Shown: positions 1 through 13,016 of the stretch, piece by piece | Numbering within the stretch: position 1 is the first letter of the stretch | Layout: each line of letters opens with the position of its first letter | Assembly: GCA_028015205.1 (NCBI GenBank) | Contig: CM051520.1 | Span: 66,286,694-66,350,693, forward strand | Reading direction: 5' to 3' | Source of the DNA: Mytilisepta virgata | Lineage: Eukaryota; Mollusca; Bivalvia; Mytilida; Mytilidae | Length of the DNA: 64,000 nt | Program-made: the position numbers and the translations under genes | Notes under the pieces: generated by a model | Seen by the model: the letters and a program-made list of their open reading frames with translations, nothing else | Database searches by the model: none | What the model was told of the DNA's origin: nothing

Positions 1-532
1 TGTGGTAGGGTTGGGAATCCAAGTGCTGATGTCAGTGAGAAAATGAATAAGTTAATTATCCCATAATTTTGTGAAAGATTGATGAAACTAAAAATCCTTA
101 TATTATGCACACCTTTAATGTGCGATATAATCGTGCAAAATAAAAATATTACAGAAAACACTAATATTCGTACACTTGTATGCTAATCTTTTAGAAAAAT
201 TTTTGCGTAAGTTCTAACAATCCAGACTTTCTTTATTTATGTAGCCTTTCTACATGTACTTGAAAAAATGAAACTTTATTAAGTATATGAAAACATTTTT
301 CTTATTGTTTCCAGCGTAAATATTCATAAAAAAGTCAAGTAAAAAGCCTAATTTATACGTTTGGTGGATCCAAAATCTCTATAAATACAAGTGTTTGAAG
401 GTTGACACTAGCTGCAACCTTTTGCAAGGTTCCATTTTACTGTTTCTCTTTTTCAATTGCTGCAAGGCTGCTACATATATGCAGCAACCGTGATTCCATC
501 GTATTATTTTGTATATAAGGGTACTTAGATCC
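1..532. other. AT-rich sequence, no gene seen
   Basis: No open frame with coding character, splice pattern or recognisable repeat was found here. Confidence 0.5.
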
Positions 533-1088
533 CCGCGTGGTAACTTGGCCTAAGTTTGGGTACAGACGTGCGGCCAGAACTTTTATGATCCTACCCATTC
601 ATATACTTGAATTTTTCAAAAACCATACCCATTTATATACTAGATGCTTCAAAACCAGACCTATTCATATACTAGATGCTTCAAAACCAGACCTATTCAT
701 ATACTACGTGTAGATGCTTCAAAACCAGACCTATTCATATACTACGTGTAGATGCTTCAAAACCAGACCTATTCATATACTAGATGCTTCAAAATCAGAT
801 TAATTCATATACTAATGTTTCTGTACACAATATAACATTTATCAGTCTTTGTGAGTAGTTTTTGTATACTACTATGCATGCTATTGTATTGTGAATTCCT
901 CCTGCTATAAAAAGACACATTTGGGACCCATTGATATACTATTTATTCTCAATTTACCGCCCATTGATATACATCTAAAGCTTTATATCCTACCCAGTCA
1001 TATACTTGATGGCTCAAACAGTAGACCTATTCCAGCCGCACGCCCATATATGCTATTTAGGAAGTTACCTCACCTCCCGCCCCCCTGG
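533..1088. mobile_element. MITE-like element with internal 32/38-bp tandem repeat
   Basis: The two ends resemble each other in inverted orientation: GTGGTAACTT...CGTGCGGCCAGAA on the left, and the reverse complement of the right end reads GAGGTAACTT...CGTGCGGCTGGAA. Between them the phrase CCTATTCATATACTAGATGC recurs about six times (592-815) in 32-bp units, two of which are lengthened to 38 bp by an inserted CGTGTA. More diverged versions follow to about 1030. The layout fits a nonautonomous transposon carrying a minisatellite. The family is not recognised and no target duplication was identified. Confidence 0.45.
592..815. repeat. Minisatellite, 32-38 bp units
   Basis: Units read CAGACCTATTCATATACTAG followed by ATGCTTCAAAAC. 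Two consecutive units carry CTACGTGTAGATGC in place of CTAGATGC, so the length variants are themselves adjacent, as expected for local slippage or unequal exchange. Confidence 0.75.
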
Positions 1089-2690
1089 CTTAGATCTTTT
1101 CAACGAAAATTTTCTAAAGCAGAAATAGACTTTTGTAAAAGCATGTAAGACAGCATCGGAAGTAGCTGTGCTACAGGTAAAATCGATACCCAATTTACAA
1201 CTTATCGTGGTGACGCTTTTATTCAGATATTCATATTTTCAATTAATACCTACTAGTAACGGGTAACTTAAATATAGGTCGTTATATTAATTTTTTATTT
1301 ACATTATTATTGGTTATGAAATTTTCAAATCGGTTATCTGGTTTGATGCCTTAACCAAACTGTTAAAATTTTAATTGGTCATCAGAACATCATTTCATCT
1401 TCTTCTTTAAATGAACAGAAAAGGGTTAAAGTTTCATTTTTTTCACATTCAATTACTTTAATCCAATGATTGCAATGGAAATTTTTTATAATTAACATTT
1501 ATTTTTTTTATTTTGCAATACATTTATTGATTATTTATCATAATTTTCATTTTTTTCACTTAAAAAATATAAGACAAATGATCATTTAATTTTTTTTATT
1601 TTTTGTAATACATTTATTGATTATTTATCATAAATTTCTTTTTTTACTTAAAAAATATAAAACGAATTATCGTATTTATATACTTTTTAAATACAGACTA
1701 TACCCAGGTAACCACCCAGGTAAGAAAATAACAATTATGGCCAGATGGGTCGTACACTATGTCTTCAACCTTGGCTACTATTTTCGCATAGTCAATGCTA
1801 AACACAACATCATTATATGAATAGATAAAAGAACAACTTTAAAATACAGTTAAGCTTTATACCTTTTAAGTATATATATGTTGTTGAGAAATTTTTGGCG
1901 AAACGTTTCATGACAGAAGGAGGGGTCAGATAGGTAAACCAGTGTATTAAAATAGAGTAAAAATGACAAAGATCCTTAAGCTGTCAAATGGTCTACTCAA
2001 AAAGTTAATAAACAAAATTATTTTTAGCCAACTCGAAAACTCATTAACCCTTTGTAATTTTACTATTTTATATAAGAGCTGCTTTACCACGATTTTCTTT
2101 ATATCACCCAGTATACAATGTATCTCCCATTGCTTTGGAGCACCCTATAGTATAGATCAAAGCAATTGATGCAGATCCTCACTTTTAAACCGTCTTTTAC
2201 TGAAATAGAATCATTTGTTTTAATTTGCATCAATCGTCAGTTATTTGGAAAGCTATATAATTTTTTTTTTAATATGAAAGTGTTTTTTTTTTTTTTTTTA
2301 AATTTATTGTGGATACCGTTACAGCGTACCTTGAAAAACTAAAAAGTTAGCGAACAAGTCGCTAGCTGAGTGACGGTAAACCGGATGTTCCTTCGTATCT
2401 GTTCGGAACTTCCCGCCCATCCGTCCGTCTGCTCATGTACATGTATCACCATCGTTATTATCATATCATATCAGTATGATTGTAAAATGAATTTTATTAT
2501 TTTGAATAATGTAATTAAGAAAACATTTTAAACTTAAGCTTTATATCGTTTAAAATATTGATATTGTCGGTTTTAAATTAAAAATTTAAATTTTGAAAGT
2601 GGCTGTAAGGTGACTTCGATAATGATTTTCTGGTGATTTTACTTCTTCTGCATCTGTCTTGTAATACTTTCTTCGATTTACGACTCATCA
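1089..2690. other. AT-rich intergenic sequence
   Basis: Mostly T-rich low-complexity DNA. A 50-60 bp segment around 1490-1560 is repeated at about 1600-1670 (TGCAATACATTTATTGATTATTTATCATAA in both). A short inverted repeat AGCGA/TCGCT lies near 2350. No gene is supported. Confidence 0.4.
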
Positions 2691-2766
2691 GTTGCACTCA
2701 ATGATAGAAATGTTAGATACCAAAACAATACTCCAAAAATTTGAGGAGCAAATTAAAAAAAAATAC

Positions 2767-3126
2767 CAAAATGACTCGGGTATTCGTCCAAGTGGACAAG
2801 TATCAACCTCGAAATGCATTACTGGCGGGTTTATGTCTATCTGTTTTCTTGGTGACGAATTTCGCATTCCATCACATTCTGTTGAATTCTGAGTCTTCTG
2901 GAGACAGCGGAAATGCTGGCGGTCATTTTCATACCACTTGTCGACACAGTCTTGAAAATTGTCGTTATTCTCCCAACTCAAACACAATAGGTTGCATGTT
3001 TTGACAGTAACTGGTATGCGACATTGTTCATTAGAACACTGGGTGGTGTATACAGTGCTGACAAAGCTGTTTAGTTTACAAAAAAATAATTCCTGTTCTG
3101 ATTCATTACAGTCGCACTTTAACTTA
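2767..3126 (-). CDS. Putative Cys-rich coding exon (partial gene)
   Basis: On the minus strand one frame stays open from about 3126 to 2767 and encodes a cysteine- and tryptophan-rich segment. It begins near KCDCNESEQE, runs through TCNLLCLSWENND and FQDCVDKWYEND, and ends near PLGRIPESFW. Spaced cysteines, charged residues and the lack of low complexity look like an extracellular domain rather than chance. Possible borders are an acceptor ATATAG/T at 3127-3128 and a weak donor TTTTG/GTATTT at 2766. No family was recognised and no partner exon was found, so this may be a relic. Confidence 0.3.
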
Positions 3127-3147
3127 CTATATTAGTTGCGTTCATTA

Positions 3148-3511
3148 GAATAGAATAGAATAGAATATTTTTATTTAACCAATCATGGGCCATCTCTGGT
3201 ATTACATACATGTTATACAATTATTTTTATTATCATGATTATAGCTAACAAGATAGTGTATATATACATGTATATAATAATTATTACAATAAAATTAAAA
3301 TGATAATAAAAAAATAAAAAAAAATAAGCACATATTATATAAAAACGTATTTGGAATGTCAATAGATATAATTATAAACATATAATTCTGATAATCTTTT
3401 CTGCTCTTTCCTGCATTGGAAACATTTATAAAAGTAGTTTGCAAATTCAATTATAACTTGTTCATATGCATCCTCATTAGACATTAGCCAAATTAATTTA
3501 TTCACATTATG
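3148..3511 (-). pseudogene. 3' end of a non-LTR retrotransposon
   Basis: Read on the minus strand, an open segment encodes NKLIWLMSNED...FANYFYKCFQCRKEQ and stops at about 3359. This resembles the extreme C-terminus of LINE ORF2 proteins, where a KxIWLM-type motif precedes a basic end. It is followed by an AT-rich 3' UTR-like stretch and by a (TATTC)n tail, seen on the plus strand as GAATA repeats at 3149-3166. LINEs with short tandem tails are common in molluscs. The 5' part is missing, so this is a truncated insertion. Confidence 0.55.
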
Positions 3512-5521
3512 TACTGAAAGTGTTCAGATTTCATAAATACTTATCCTAAAGAAACAGCAAATTAATGAATTCCTTCCATGCCCCCCCCCCCCCCAAAAAA
3601 AAAAAAAAAAAAACAAAACAAAAACAAAAACAAAAACAAATGGCAGCTCCCTTATGTATATAATATGAATTAACCATCAGAGTATTTGCAGAAAAAGAAC
3701 AATAAAAAATGTCTTGTACACACCTTACAAAATCTCCACACGCCAAATATATATAACCTAGCTTGTATGGTTGTTGGGAAATGACAACATAGGTAAGTGA
3801 GGCATGAACCTGAGGTGAGAATTGACAGTGAAACTTTCATCCTGGCATGTAGTTGGGACATTTATCCAATATATTATACAATAATGGCACTTTACTGCGT
3901 GCAATAGCATGTTTTATGGATCACTCAACAGCAATATTTGCCAACATTACTAAATTTAAGTGTTCCACAAAGCGTGATACTGCACAACAGTGAAGTGCTA
4001 TTATTGTGTTATTACATTTCACTTTAAAGAGCATGCATTGAAAATCGACTTTTTCTTAAAATAGTTCACCATGCAATAACACGGTTACTGTACAATTATA
4101 TCATAAATCATAACATATGGACTAGTTTGAAAAACATTGTTATTATATAAATCTAAAAGTACGAAATGATAAAAACTTATTGCACACCAACATTGACGTA
4201 TTACAATACTGTAAAGAAATAAAATAAAGGAGTAGGGCCACTTTCTCGTGTTTTTGTTTTACTCATTGATTTTTTAATTAGGAAATAATAATAGACCACA
4301 TACCAGACTATGCCTCCAGAGATTTTGAAAGCTTTAAACCGACATTTTGAAAATGGCCCTAAAAGTGAAATAAAAACAGCGGAAAATGGCCCTATTTCGT
4401 TAAATATGAATAATGGTTAGGCGGTATGACCTTGCCACCGAACACAACCGAACACCACCAAACACCGCCGAATACCACCGAACAAGAACCAAACACCACC
4501 GAACACCCTAAATATTGCTAATAATGACGAAAAATTTATTTTAACAAATAAATTTAATAATTTCGTGTAAATTAGCTAATAGGGAAAATTAAAGTTTTGT
4601 TCCATTTGGCCAAGTGGTTTCAGACAAGAAGATCTTTAAGTAAATTTCCCATAGTGTCCTATGTTAAACTATGTTCGAGTCTGGTGGCTATCCTGGATAA
4701 CGGGTCGGGTTATGCCACTTTTTGATTGAAACAATGTCCTTTCCATGAGCGCCACGCCTTCTGCGATGGTTTCAAGAACTACTATGAGCCTCTTGTTTCT
4801 TTTTGTAATTTGATTATTTCCCATCATGTACGCTAGTGATCAAAACATTGAAAAGCCCCCCAAACAATCATCAAAACATTGTAAGCAATAAAACTAAATG
4901 GGCCTAAACAAGGTAGACGAAAACCAAGTAGCTGTAAGCAATCTTCTACGTGTTCTAACGTAATGCCAATATTCATTAACTGCAAATTTCAACAAATTTG
5001 GTCAATGTCGACTAGTGACGAGATGAAACCTCTACAATCTTCGCTAGCCAAGAGCTATAATCCGATGATGGAGGTGCATGGGATATTAACGCAAAAAAAA
5101 AAAAAAAAAAAAAAAAAAAACAAAAAAATAGGTCAGAAAAAATATGATGGATAGATTAGTTACAAATCACAGATGATACAGATTGGTTCGCACCAAGGAA
5201 TTCTAACGGTGCCTATTTTTGATGTTAATCTGTTAAGCCTACAACATTACAAGTTCAAAATGGCACAAACCATTTCTTGCTACATGTCCTTCGTGATATT
5301 ATCTGTGCAACAGACATTTATACAGATGAGAGGTAATCATAAAAATTCACAGACAATTACAGGGAAAGAAAAAAATGTGCCTTTCTTTTTCCAATCAAAA
5401 TGTAAAATTTAATTTACGTGTATTTGAATTGTGAAGTAATAACACGATTTGATATGCATCATTAATTTTTTTGCAATGTTATTAAATATCTGCAGGTGGA
5501 GATTTAAGAATAATTATAAGA
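3512..5521. other. Intergenic, low-complexity tracts only
   Basis: Contains a poly(C) then poly(A) tract at about 3583-3613, a minisatellite at 4436-4506 and a poly(A) tract at about 5092-5120. Nothing gene-like was seen. Confidence 0.4.
4436..4506. repeat. CCGAACACCA minisatellite
   Basis: About seven imperfect copies of a roughly 10-bp CCGAACACCA unit in tandem, for example ACCGAACACAACCGAACACC. Confidence 0.7.
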
Positions 5522-5648
5522 TAACTAATTCAAGAATTTAAATATATAGCAAAATATTCAACGAGTGACCGAAAAACACCTTAATTCACATTAATATTTT
5601 CCGGTCACGAGTTGAATATTTTCGATATTCAAATTTTTGAATAAGTTA
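5522..5648. mobile_element. Short foldback (hairpin) element
   Basis: The left half contains AAAATATTCAACGAGTGACCG and the right half contains CGGTCACGAGTTGAATATTTT, its near-exact reverse complement. The outer arms (TAACTAATTCAAGAATTT and AAATTTTTGAATAAGTTA) also pair. The whole 127 bp would fold into one long hairpin, typical of palindromic MITEs. Confidence 0.6.
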
Positions 5649-5855
5649 TACTGTTTATTACATTGATAGAATAGACAAAAAATGCTTCGGAAGTGTCATA
5701 TTTTCCTTAGATCCTTTCCTGAATCTTTCGACGTCACAAAAGTCATTTGTTAGTAACGCCCTTGACGACGTTAAATAAAAACCGATCTTTCACTGAGTGA
5801 AAATATCGAATTTATTTTCACTGGAAATTACGGTAAATCACCACCATCAATGTAT

Positions 5856-5975
5856 TAAGGAATAAGTAAGGAATAAGGAATAAGTAACGAATAAGGAATA
5901 AGGAACAAGTAACGAATAAGTAATGAATAAGGAATAAGGGATAAGTACTAATAAGGAATAAGGAATAAATAACCA
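5856..5975. repeat. GGAATAA-type microsatellite
   Basis: Degenerate tandem array of GGAATAA, with AACGAATAAGT variants. Confidence 0.75.
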
Positions 5976-8900
5976 ACTTGACGACCCTGATTTAAAATCA
6001 GTTTACATAATACATTTTTTTTTATGATAACGAACAAGCTAAAAGGAAATGAAATTTGTATTTATGAGTAAATTTATTTGGGCTATGGTACACAAGAAAC
6101 CTAAAATACCATGCACCAAAATTAAGAGTCGCTTTAAATCTTATCACATCTAGATTTAAGAAGATGGACCAGACTTCTAAAAGAGCGATGTACTAACTGC
6201 ACAAAATTTGTGGAGCCAGACATCTGGTGTGAGATCAGTTGGGTCTTTTTTTATCAGTTGAATCAACAGCAGAATTGTCACTTATATAGGTTTAGTGTAG
6301 AACTAAGCTCAAATTTTCAATATTGTTCTAACCTTTAACTTTGTAATTATACCGGATCAACTTATTTATTTAAAGAATTTTGTTTTATTTCATTTACTGC
6401 ATTAAAGCTGGCAATATCACATAACAATCTGTAGAATAGGTCTCTATTTTCAAATCAAAATCTGTATCTGTACATGAAATCGGAAATTACAGTCAGAAGT
6501 TTGTTTTGTGACACTATACATTTTACTGTGGTGTTGTGTGGTTGTTTTGATATCTTTACAGTAGCTGAAGTAACTTCTTTTCCGTAACTATTCCTTGGTT
6601 TTCCCTGCATGCATCATTCGCAGCGCAAAATCGGAGCTTTTTTTCTTTATACATGTTATAAGACTGACTTCTTTAGAGGGTATAACCATTATATGCAAAA
6701 GGATTGAGCTGTTTCTCGTAGACCTGGTAATATATGTATATTATTACCAAACTGTTCAATTTGTTATACTTTGCATGTTTTGTTCAACTCATACAGCAGA
6801 CATATCCCCTTCCCAACCTCCTTTTAATTGCCGAACCCTGACACGGGTACATTTATTTTTTTGCATTTAGCTGAAGGAACAATGACTATGCCTCACATTT
6901 GTCAACTAGAGTAATTAGAAATGTGCAACAACACTATATATATTTGGGAATTTCTTCTGCAAATATGCAACATTTTATTTCCTTTAAATCTTTAATTTCA
7001 AATGTTCGAATTTTAAGCGTTCTTTTCTTTATATTTAGTTGTATAACTCTATAATGTAACGACAGTGCAGTGTATAATATTTAGTCAATGAAATGTAGAA
7101 AAATAAAATTAAATTACTTTTAGGACGAAATGAATTTTAATTAAAAACCTTACACAGGTGCCAAACTTTGCTTTAGTTTTTTAAAGAGAATTTTAACTGT
7201 GGAAATGAAATCTTATAATAATTTTTAAAAACTAAATGTCCCCACAATAGTCGCCATAGTGCATCATTCGACTCCAAAAATTGAAGGAAATAAAGGACGG
7301 ATTCAAATGACGAAATGGAACAAAACTATCAAAGGACATATCATTGCTTGAGAGAATTAAGATAGTCCATGTAGTTCAAGATATTCTATTAATCAGGGTA
7401 ATAACCTAATATCTGATCTGTTAATACATATTTGCATAAATATCTACAATCGGAAAAAAGCAAAAATGCTCGATGGTGGGTTTTTAGACACGTGAAATCA
7501 AAACGAACGTTCTTTATTTGAGTTAATTAAATAATCTAAAATATTTTTTTTTCAAAATTTAATTAATGCGAAATTCATAGCAACAAGCAGTAAAAAATGA
7601 ATAATAAAAAACATAAAAAACTAAGATATCGCATATATATTATAACTAACATTTCAATTATACATAACTTTTTATTTTAATATAAAAGGACTATAAAACA
7701 AATGTAGTCTAAGACCATATAATAATTGAAAATAAAAAAAAAAAAAAAAAAAGACAAAAGAGGTAAAAAAAAAGTGCTGTCCGAAAAACAAGAACAAAAG
7801 CTTTTCGGCTAAAATGAAATACAAACAAATATAAGAAGATTGATGTTATATAGTCTGACTTTGAAAGTGTGTGAAGTACCCGGATTTTATGCGCACCAAA
7901 ACCACAGCCTGTGGCTACCTATCTCTACTGCACACTGTGCCGTTCGATCTAACTAGCCATTAAAAGTGTTCTCTGGCAATAGTAAAGGAATGATATGTTA
8001 ATTTGGAAGTACATGCAAGTTATGCATCGATTTTTCATTAAATGTATATATATATAAATTGTTGCTCATTGCTAAAAGCACGTTGCACCGAACCGAGTCC
8101 CTCAATTTTCTATATTTAACGCAAGCTTAAGCAATACCCGTTTGAAAACATTAGGAAAAAGTGTTCTCCAAAACTACCGGTAACTTTTACTCGCCTCTGT
8201 TTTATCCTATACTCAACCATCTTTGTGGTATACAGTATAAAATTCAACTTTCTAACGGTTCACAGTTGGACTGACTCATTATTCAAAAAGGTACTCAAGT
8301 AAATACAGGTACATGTAACTATGAAATGCGAAATGTCAAATTTACAATCTAACAGTTTTTATCAATTTACCCTTTGTTTTCCAATGTAAAATGCTATATT
8401 TGTAGGAAGTATCAAAAGGGAAATATTTCGGTTAGTCAATAACGACAGAACGGTTTTTAAAGAATTGCTTAATTATAAAATAATGAAACGTACCGGCGTA
8501 TATTTGCCTCAGCGAATACATAAATATAAGCACGATGTTTTTTTTCTCTTTTTTATCGAAGTGTATAATAACAATATTTAATAAATTCAGACTTTCATAT
8601 AAGAAAGCAACCTTTCAATTTTTGGGTGTGAGCGGTACGTGATGTGCGAAAAAAAGCTTCCCTGCGCGTATTTTTTACAAATTTTTTCATTAATTTTTTC
8701 ATTAATTTTTTTATCAATTGCAAAGTTCACAATGCTTTTAATTGGTCTCGAATTATTTAAACTTTGTTGATACATTTGTGTTAATGCAAACAAGCAAAAT
8801 GTTAATTGAAATAAAAATGAAATACCATTTAAAAAGAGAAGTAAAGAAGACACTGCAAAATTCCTTTGGTATTCGCTACTTGTATAAATGAATTGGTCTG

Positions 8901-9810
8901 CTTTAATTAATTTTAATTCAACTCATAATCTTCATAATTTTTTGTTTATTTCGTACTACTGATTCAGCAGTGTTTTACGATCTCAATTAACATTCGTAGG
9001 TATACCTTCTAGATACCTCTTTAATGATATAATAAGGTAATATTGTGCAATGCCGTCCAATCGTCATTCAGAAATTTAAAAATTAAGGCCTAATTTCAAC
9101 TAGTTTGAAAATGAGTAAATAGGAACTCACGAAATACAATGAAAATGTACCGGCGAATCGTTAAATCGAATTCACTGAACTTTTCCAACCTACAGAACAA
9201 TGGACTAATCGAAAGGTTAGTAAAGGTCATAAAATTGTTCCCTATGTTTACAATGGACAAAGTTAAAACGTTAGGAAAAGAACTTAAATGAGAAAGCTTA
9301 GTGTTCGCATTTAAAATATATTTGCTGGTAACTTCCGTTGTCAGAAATTAGTCAATAATTTTATTCATTAAGCCTCCAAACGCTTGCTATTTATCGAAAA
9401 CTGAGAGACTCATTTCGGTGCAACGTATTTTTAATAATAGTTCAGCATAGAATACGACATGTTTATCCTGCAATCAGTGTTACAACAGACAAATAACAGG
9501 TGTCGAATACAACAAAACATACAAATACATTTAAAACTTCATATTTCTACACACACTGAGCGAATATCAGAAAAAAAACCTTGGTTTTATGGGGTTATGC
9601 TGATGCTTTGAATCTCTATTTGATGACAATTATGACAAATATGGTAAGAAGTAAACTCCATTCTGAAATAAAGCAACAAAATATAAATCCACTGTAAAAA
9701 TATAAACATTACTGGTATATTACCACAGCATAGTTGTAAATGCTGGTAGTTTTAGCTTTAACATGCAAGGTTGAAACAAGTGAATTGTACAAGAAGAATA
9801 ATAGGTTCTC
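5976..9810. other. AT-rich intergenic sequence
   Basis: No open frame with coding character was seen. It includes a poly(A) tract near 7733-7752 and AT-rich repeats near 8690-8715 (TTTTTTCATTAAT twice). Confidence 0.4.
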
Positions 9811-9940
9811 ACACGAGTTCAAAATGAAGACTGGGAAAATTCAGCATCTTTGCCCTCGTTCCGCTGCGCTCCACTCGGGAATGACGTGAATTTTAACAAC
9901 TCGCTGAAGATTTTCCAGTCCTTCATTTTTGAACGAGTGT
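9811..9940. mobile_element. Short foldback element
   Basis: The left arm, ACACGAGTTCAAAATGAAGA followed by CTGGGAAAATTCAGC, is mirrored on the right by GCTGAAGATTTTCCAGTCCTTC then ATTTTTGAACGAGTGT. The arms are about 35 bp around a GC-richer loop. Size and architecture match a palindromic MITE. Confidence 0.55.
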
Positions 9941-10784
9941 AAGTAACTATTTCTTCCGTAAAAACAGGGGTTTTAGACCTCGCACGCCTATGTATTTTCA
10001 GTATGAACAACCGAAAAGGTATAGTAACGTTACGTTTGATTGGTCAAGAGTCACAATAAACGAATGTATGACGGATTCTCATTGTACGTCATACTGAGTG
10101 AAGAACAACGCACGTGAAGTCGTCTTCACTCGGTCGTGTCAACTCGAAAACTTCCATTTACGGAAGAAAGACACTTTATTCTGAATAATACAAACGTAAA
10201 AACGCAAATAGCCAGGAAACAAAATATAACATACAATAGTTATTCATCACAATACTAGTAATATTAATCCAAAACATGAATAATTGGCTTTTATAAGGAC
10301 CACAAGTTTCTCAATGTTACTTGACTTTTCTTTAAAAAAAATAAACAAAGGTTCAAAACTATCCTCCATTAGCTACATTCCTGGAGAACTTAGTTCATAG
10401 AGCGAAAATACCGACATGAGGAATGGCCTTGGTTCAAGCATGCGTAGCAGCAGAAAATTTTGGATGTAAAATCAATATGTTACACACAAATCATGTCCTT
10501 CCATATTATGTACATATATTATAAGATAGCTTAATGACTGGTCTTTAACAGCAATGTTTTTCTCTCAGTATAGAAGGCCTACCTACAAAAGTAACCAACC
10601 AATCGTATCTGAAAATTATAAAATAGTAGAATTTTTGAATATACATGTATCCACATACAATGTAACTACTTACTTCGAAACAAATTGATTGATCCACTGC
10701 TTGAGCACGCCGTATCACAAGGTTCACATAATGATGTATGACTAGGCAAACTGTCACTTGTACCTATATTGTAAAACGTTATAC
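9941..10784. other. Intergenic sequence
   Basis: No gene, RNA or strong repeat recognised. Confidence 0.35.
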
Positions 10785-11055
10785 ATGATGGATGGATGGA
10801 TTGTAGTTTTACTTCAAATAGTGGCAAATATTGCGTGTATATCAGGACGAGAACATGATAGGTCATGCGGTAACAGTCCACTAAGACATATCAGCTCACC
10901 AGGACACATTATACTGACTCCGAGACGAAAGTGTTTTCACTAACACCTAGCAGCAGCAAATACCAATTTTACTGTCTCTGGTTTGACAGACAAGGGGTCG
11001 AAACGGCGACCTTCCGCACTCGAGACGTCACGCTACCATAAGACCCCGAGACGGT
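10785..11055 (-). mobile_element. tRNA-headed SINE-like repeat, diverged copy
   Basis: Same family as 36425-36790. It begins on the plus strand with GGATGGATGGAT, then ATATCAGGACGAGAACATG, contains GCAGCAAATACCAATTTTA, and ends in a decayed tRNA-like head (GGGTCGAAACGGCGACCTTCCGC...AGACCCCGAGACGG). Read on the minus strand the head comes first and the (ATCC)n tail last, the normal SINE order. The B box is mutated, so this copy is old. Confidence 0.6.
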
Positions 11056-12764
11056 TATGTTATACAGGAAAATATGAGCATATGGTTAATGCTCATTTTA
11101 ACAAAGTATGAAAAAGTCGTTCCATGTATCCAATGTATCGTTTATTTATTTTATTTTTCAGTCAGTTTTCCAAATGAAAACTTATCTTTTTCATATTTCG
11201 TAGTTTTGTTACTTCATTGATACCTTTCACTGTTCACTACAATGAGTATTGTAAGAGTATTGTAAGAGTTAGGACCCACTTCTTGTTTCCTCCAGATTTT
11301 CAGGGGAGAACGAGTCCATTAGTATGTGTTTGTCTCTGTTCGTCCCTGCTTATTCTTTTGCCGTCTTTGTATCTACGTATACAACGAATTTATCTCCGCA
11401 TGTCTTATATTTAATTAATTTTGTACATTTATGATATTTACATTATATTAGGGCCTTGTGACGGTTATATGAGAAATATTTGACATGGTCTGAGTGAAAT
11501 ATTACCCGACGCGAAGCGGTTTGAGTATTATACTTCATTAGAATTCATCTAATTTGAAATTAATTCACACTTTTTTCATGTAAATAAGTGCATCGCTGAC
11601 TGCGCTAAATTCTTGAACCGTAAATGTACACAAAAAATCAGGTGACATATAAAGCCGCACATGGACATATAACTGTAGTTCATATGGCGTATTTACCGGA
11701 TAATGTGCACAAAATCTCACGCGACATACAAAGCCGCACGTGGACATATTACTGTAGTTCATATGCCGCATTTGGCAGATAGGTTGGAATTTATATGCGA
11801 ATTATTAATGTACCAAATATCACAGTAGTTTCTGGCATGAAGTATAATAATTATTTGTATATACATGTATATCCTGTGACTGTAAAAACAACCTGCATGC
11901 TTTACTCAAAATACAACATACCAACTTTTTGTAGTGTACAAACTTCTGGGGGTGTACTGTATGTACAAAATGTACTGCAGGCTGGATCGGTATCTGATAC
12001 AGTATCACCACTGCCTGGACTGTACATTCTCTGTACAGGAGAGACGGTTGAATCGACATCTGAAACATTGAACTGAATATCATTTTTATACAATATTTTG
12101 AAGCAAATCAATTTTTAAAAAATAAATTGAATAATAACATTATGTTGTATGATATTTTAATGAGAATTCGACTCATTTGTTCATGCTACATATCACATCC
12201 TTCCTAATATTTATTCAAACATAGAAGTAACCTGAAGAAAAAAATATAACTTAACTAAGATATGAATTATCATTTTAGCTTATGTTGAACCAAAGTATAA
12301 ATTATACTTAATTATATTTTTGAGGTAGATGTACATTTTACATAGACGGAATAAACCCCCAAAACTTGTTACATAGGTCATGGGCAATTGAAGATTGTAA
12401 TTTTCTATCGAACTACTTATGAGCGACTGAATCATGAAACAAATAAAAAATGCGTGAAAAACGAGAGAGTTGTGTAGTTTGCATATTCTATCTCCTAAGA
12501 ACACATGATAGGTCAAATTTTTTTTATCTTTGAATCTATTTTATTTTTTAAATGGGCGAACTCGATATCAGCACTTACAAATGCGTACAAATGTAACCGT
12601 AAACTGCATGGATTTGATGGACCATTAATATTCTTGTGTCAGTATTTAAATTAAAGAAACAATTAGAAAATAAACATAATCCCCTCACATAGCTTTGTAA
12701 AAATAATCCACTGAAGCTTTACATATTGCATCTATTGGTGGTTATAAATAGATTGTATATTTAG
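11056..12764. other. Intergenic sequence with a two-copy 79-bp repeat
   Basis: Apart from the duplication at 11628-11780 no feature stands out. The segment near 11930-12060 is built from recurring GTACA-type motifs, which explains open frames there without implying a protein. Confidence 0.35.
11628..11780. repeat. 79-bp tandem duplication
   Basis: GACATATAAAGCCGCACATGG at 11644 recurs as GACATACAAAGCCGCACGTGG at 11723. Flanks continue to match (ACTGTAGTTCATATGGCGTA and ACTGTAGTTCATATGCCGCA). Confidence 0.75.
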
Positions 12765-13016
12765 CAGGATCCCTACATGGCTATGGCTGTCTTGGGCAAT
12801 GCTCACCTTCGTATTCGTAAAATTTGAAAACAATAAACATTATCCTAAAACTACATGGTCCATTGAACAGAAAAAACGTATTTCTCCAAAAGAGCAAAAT
12901 CAGATGATCAGAACAAAATGTCCACTGCTGAGAGAAATGGACTGGAATACTGTAACGGAACTTTTACCACGAATTACTGCAGAAAAAAGTAAAACTGTCT
13001 TTGAAAAGAACCCAAG
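12765..13016 (+). CDS. Putative coding exon, function unknown
   Basis: A possible acceptor TATATTTAG/CAGGAT precedes, and a strong donor CCCAAG/GTAAGC at 13016/13017 follows, an open segment encoding a lysine-rich protein (KFENNKHYPKTTWSIEQKK... to ...TVFEKNPR). Close to the acceptor a different frame reads DPYMAMAVLGNAHLRIRK before hitting a stop, so one nucleotide may have been gained or lost near 12830. That would make this a decaying exon. No family was recognised and no neighbouring exons were found. Confidence 0.3.

Noticed and set aside
11795..12083. Overlapping 87-93 residue frames on both strands
   Set aside because: Sequence is built from GTACA/TGTAC-like recurring words, and frames on both strands are open, which argues for composition rather than coding.
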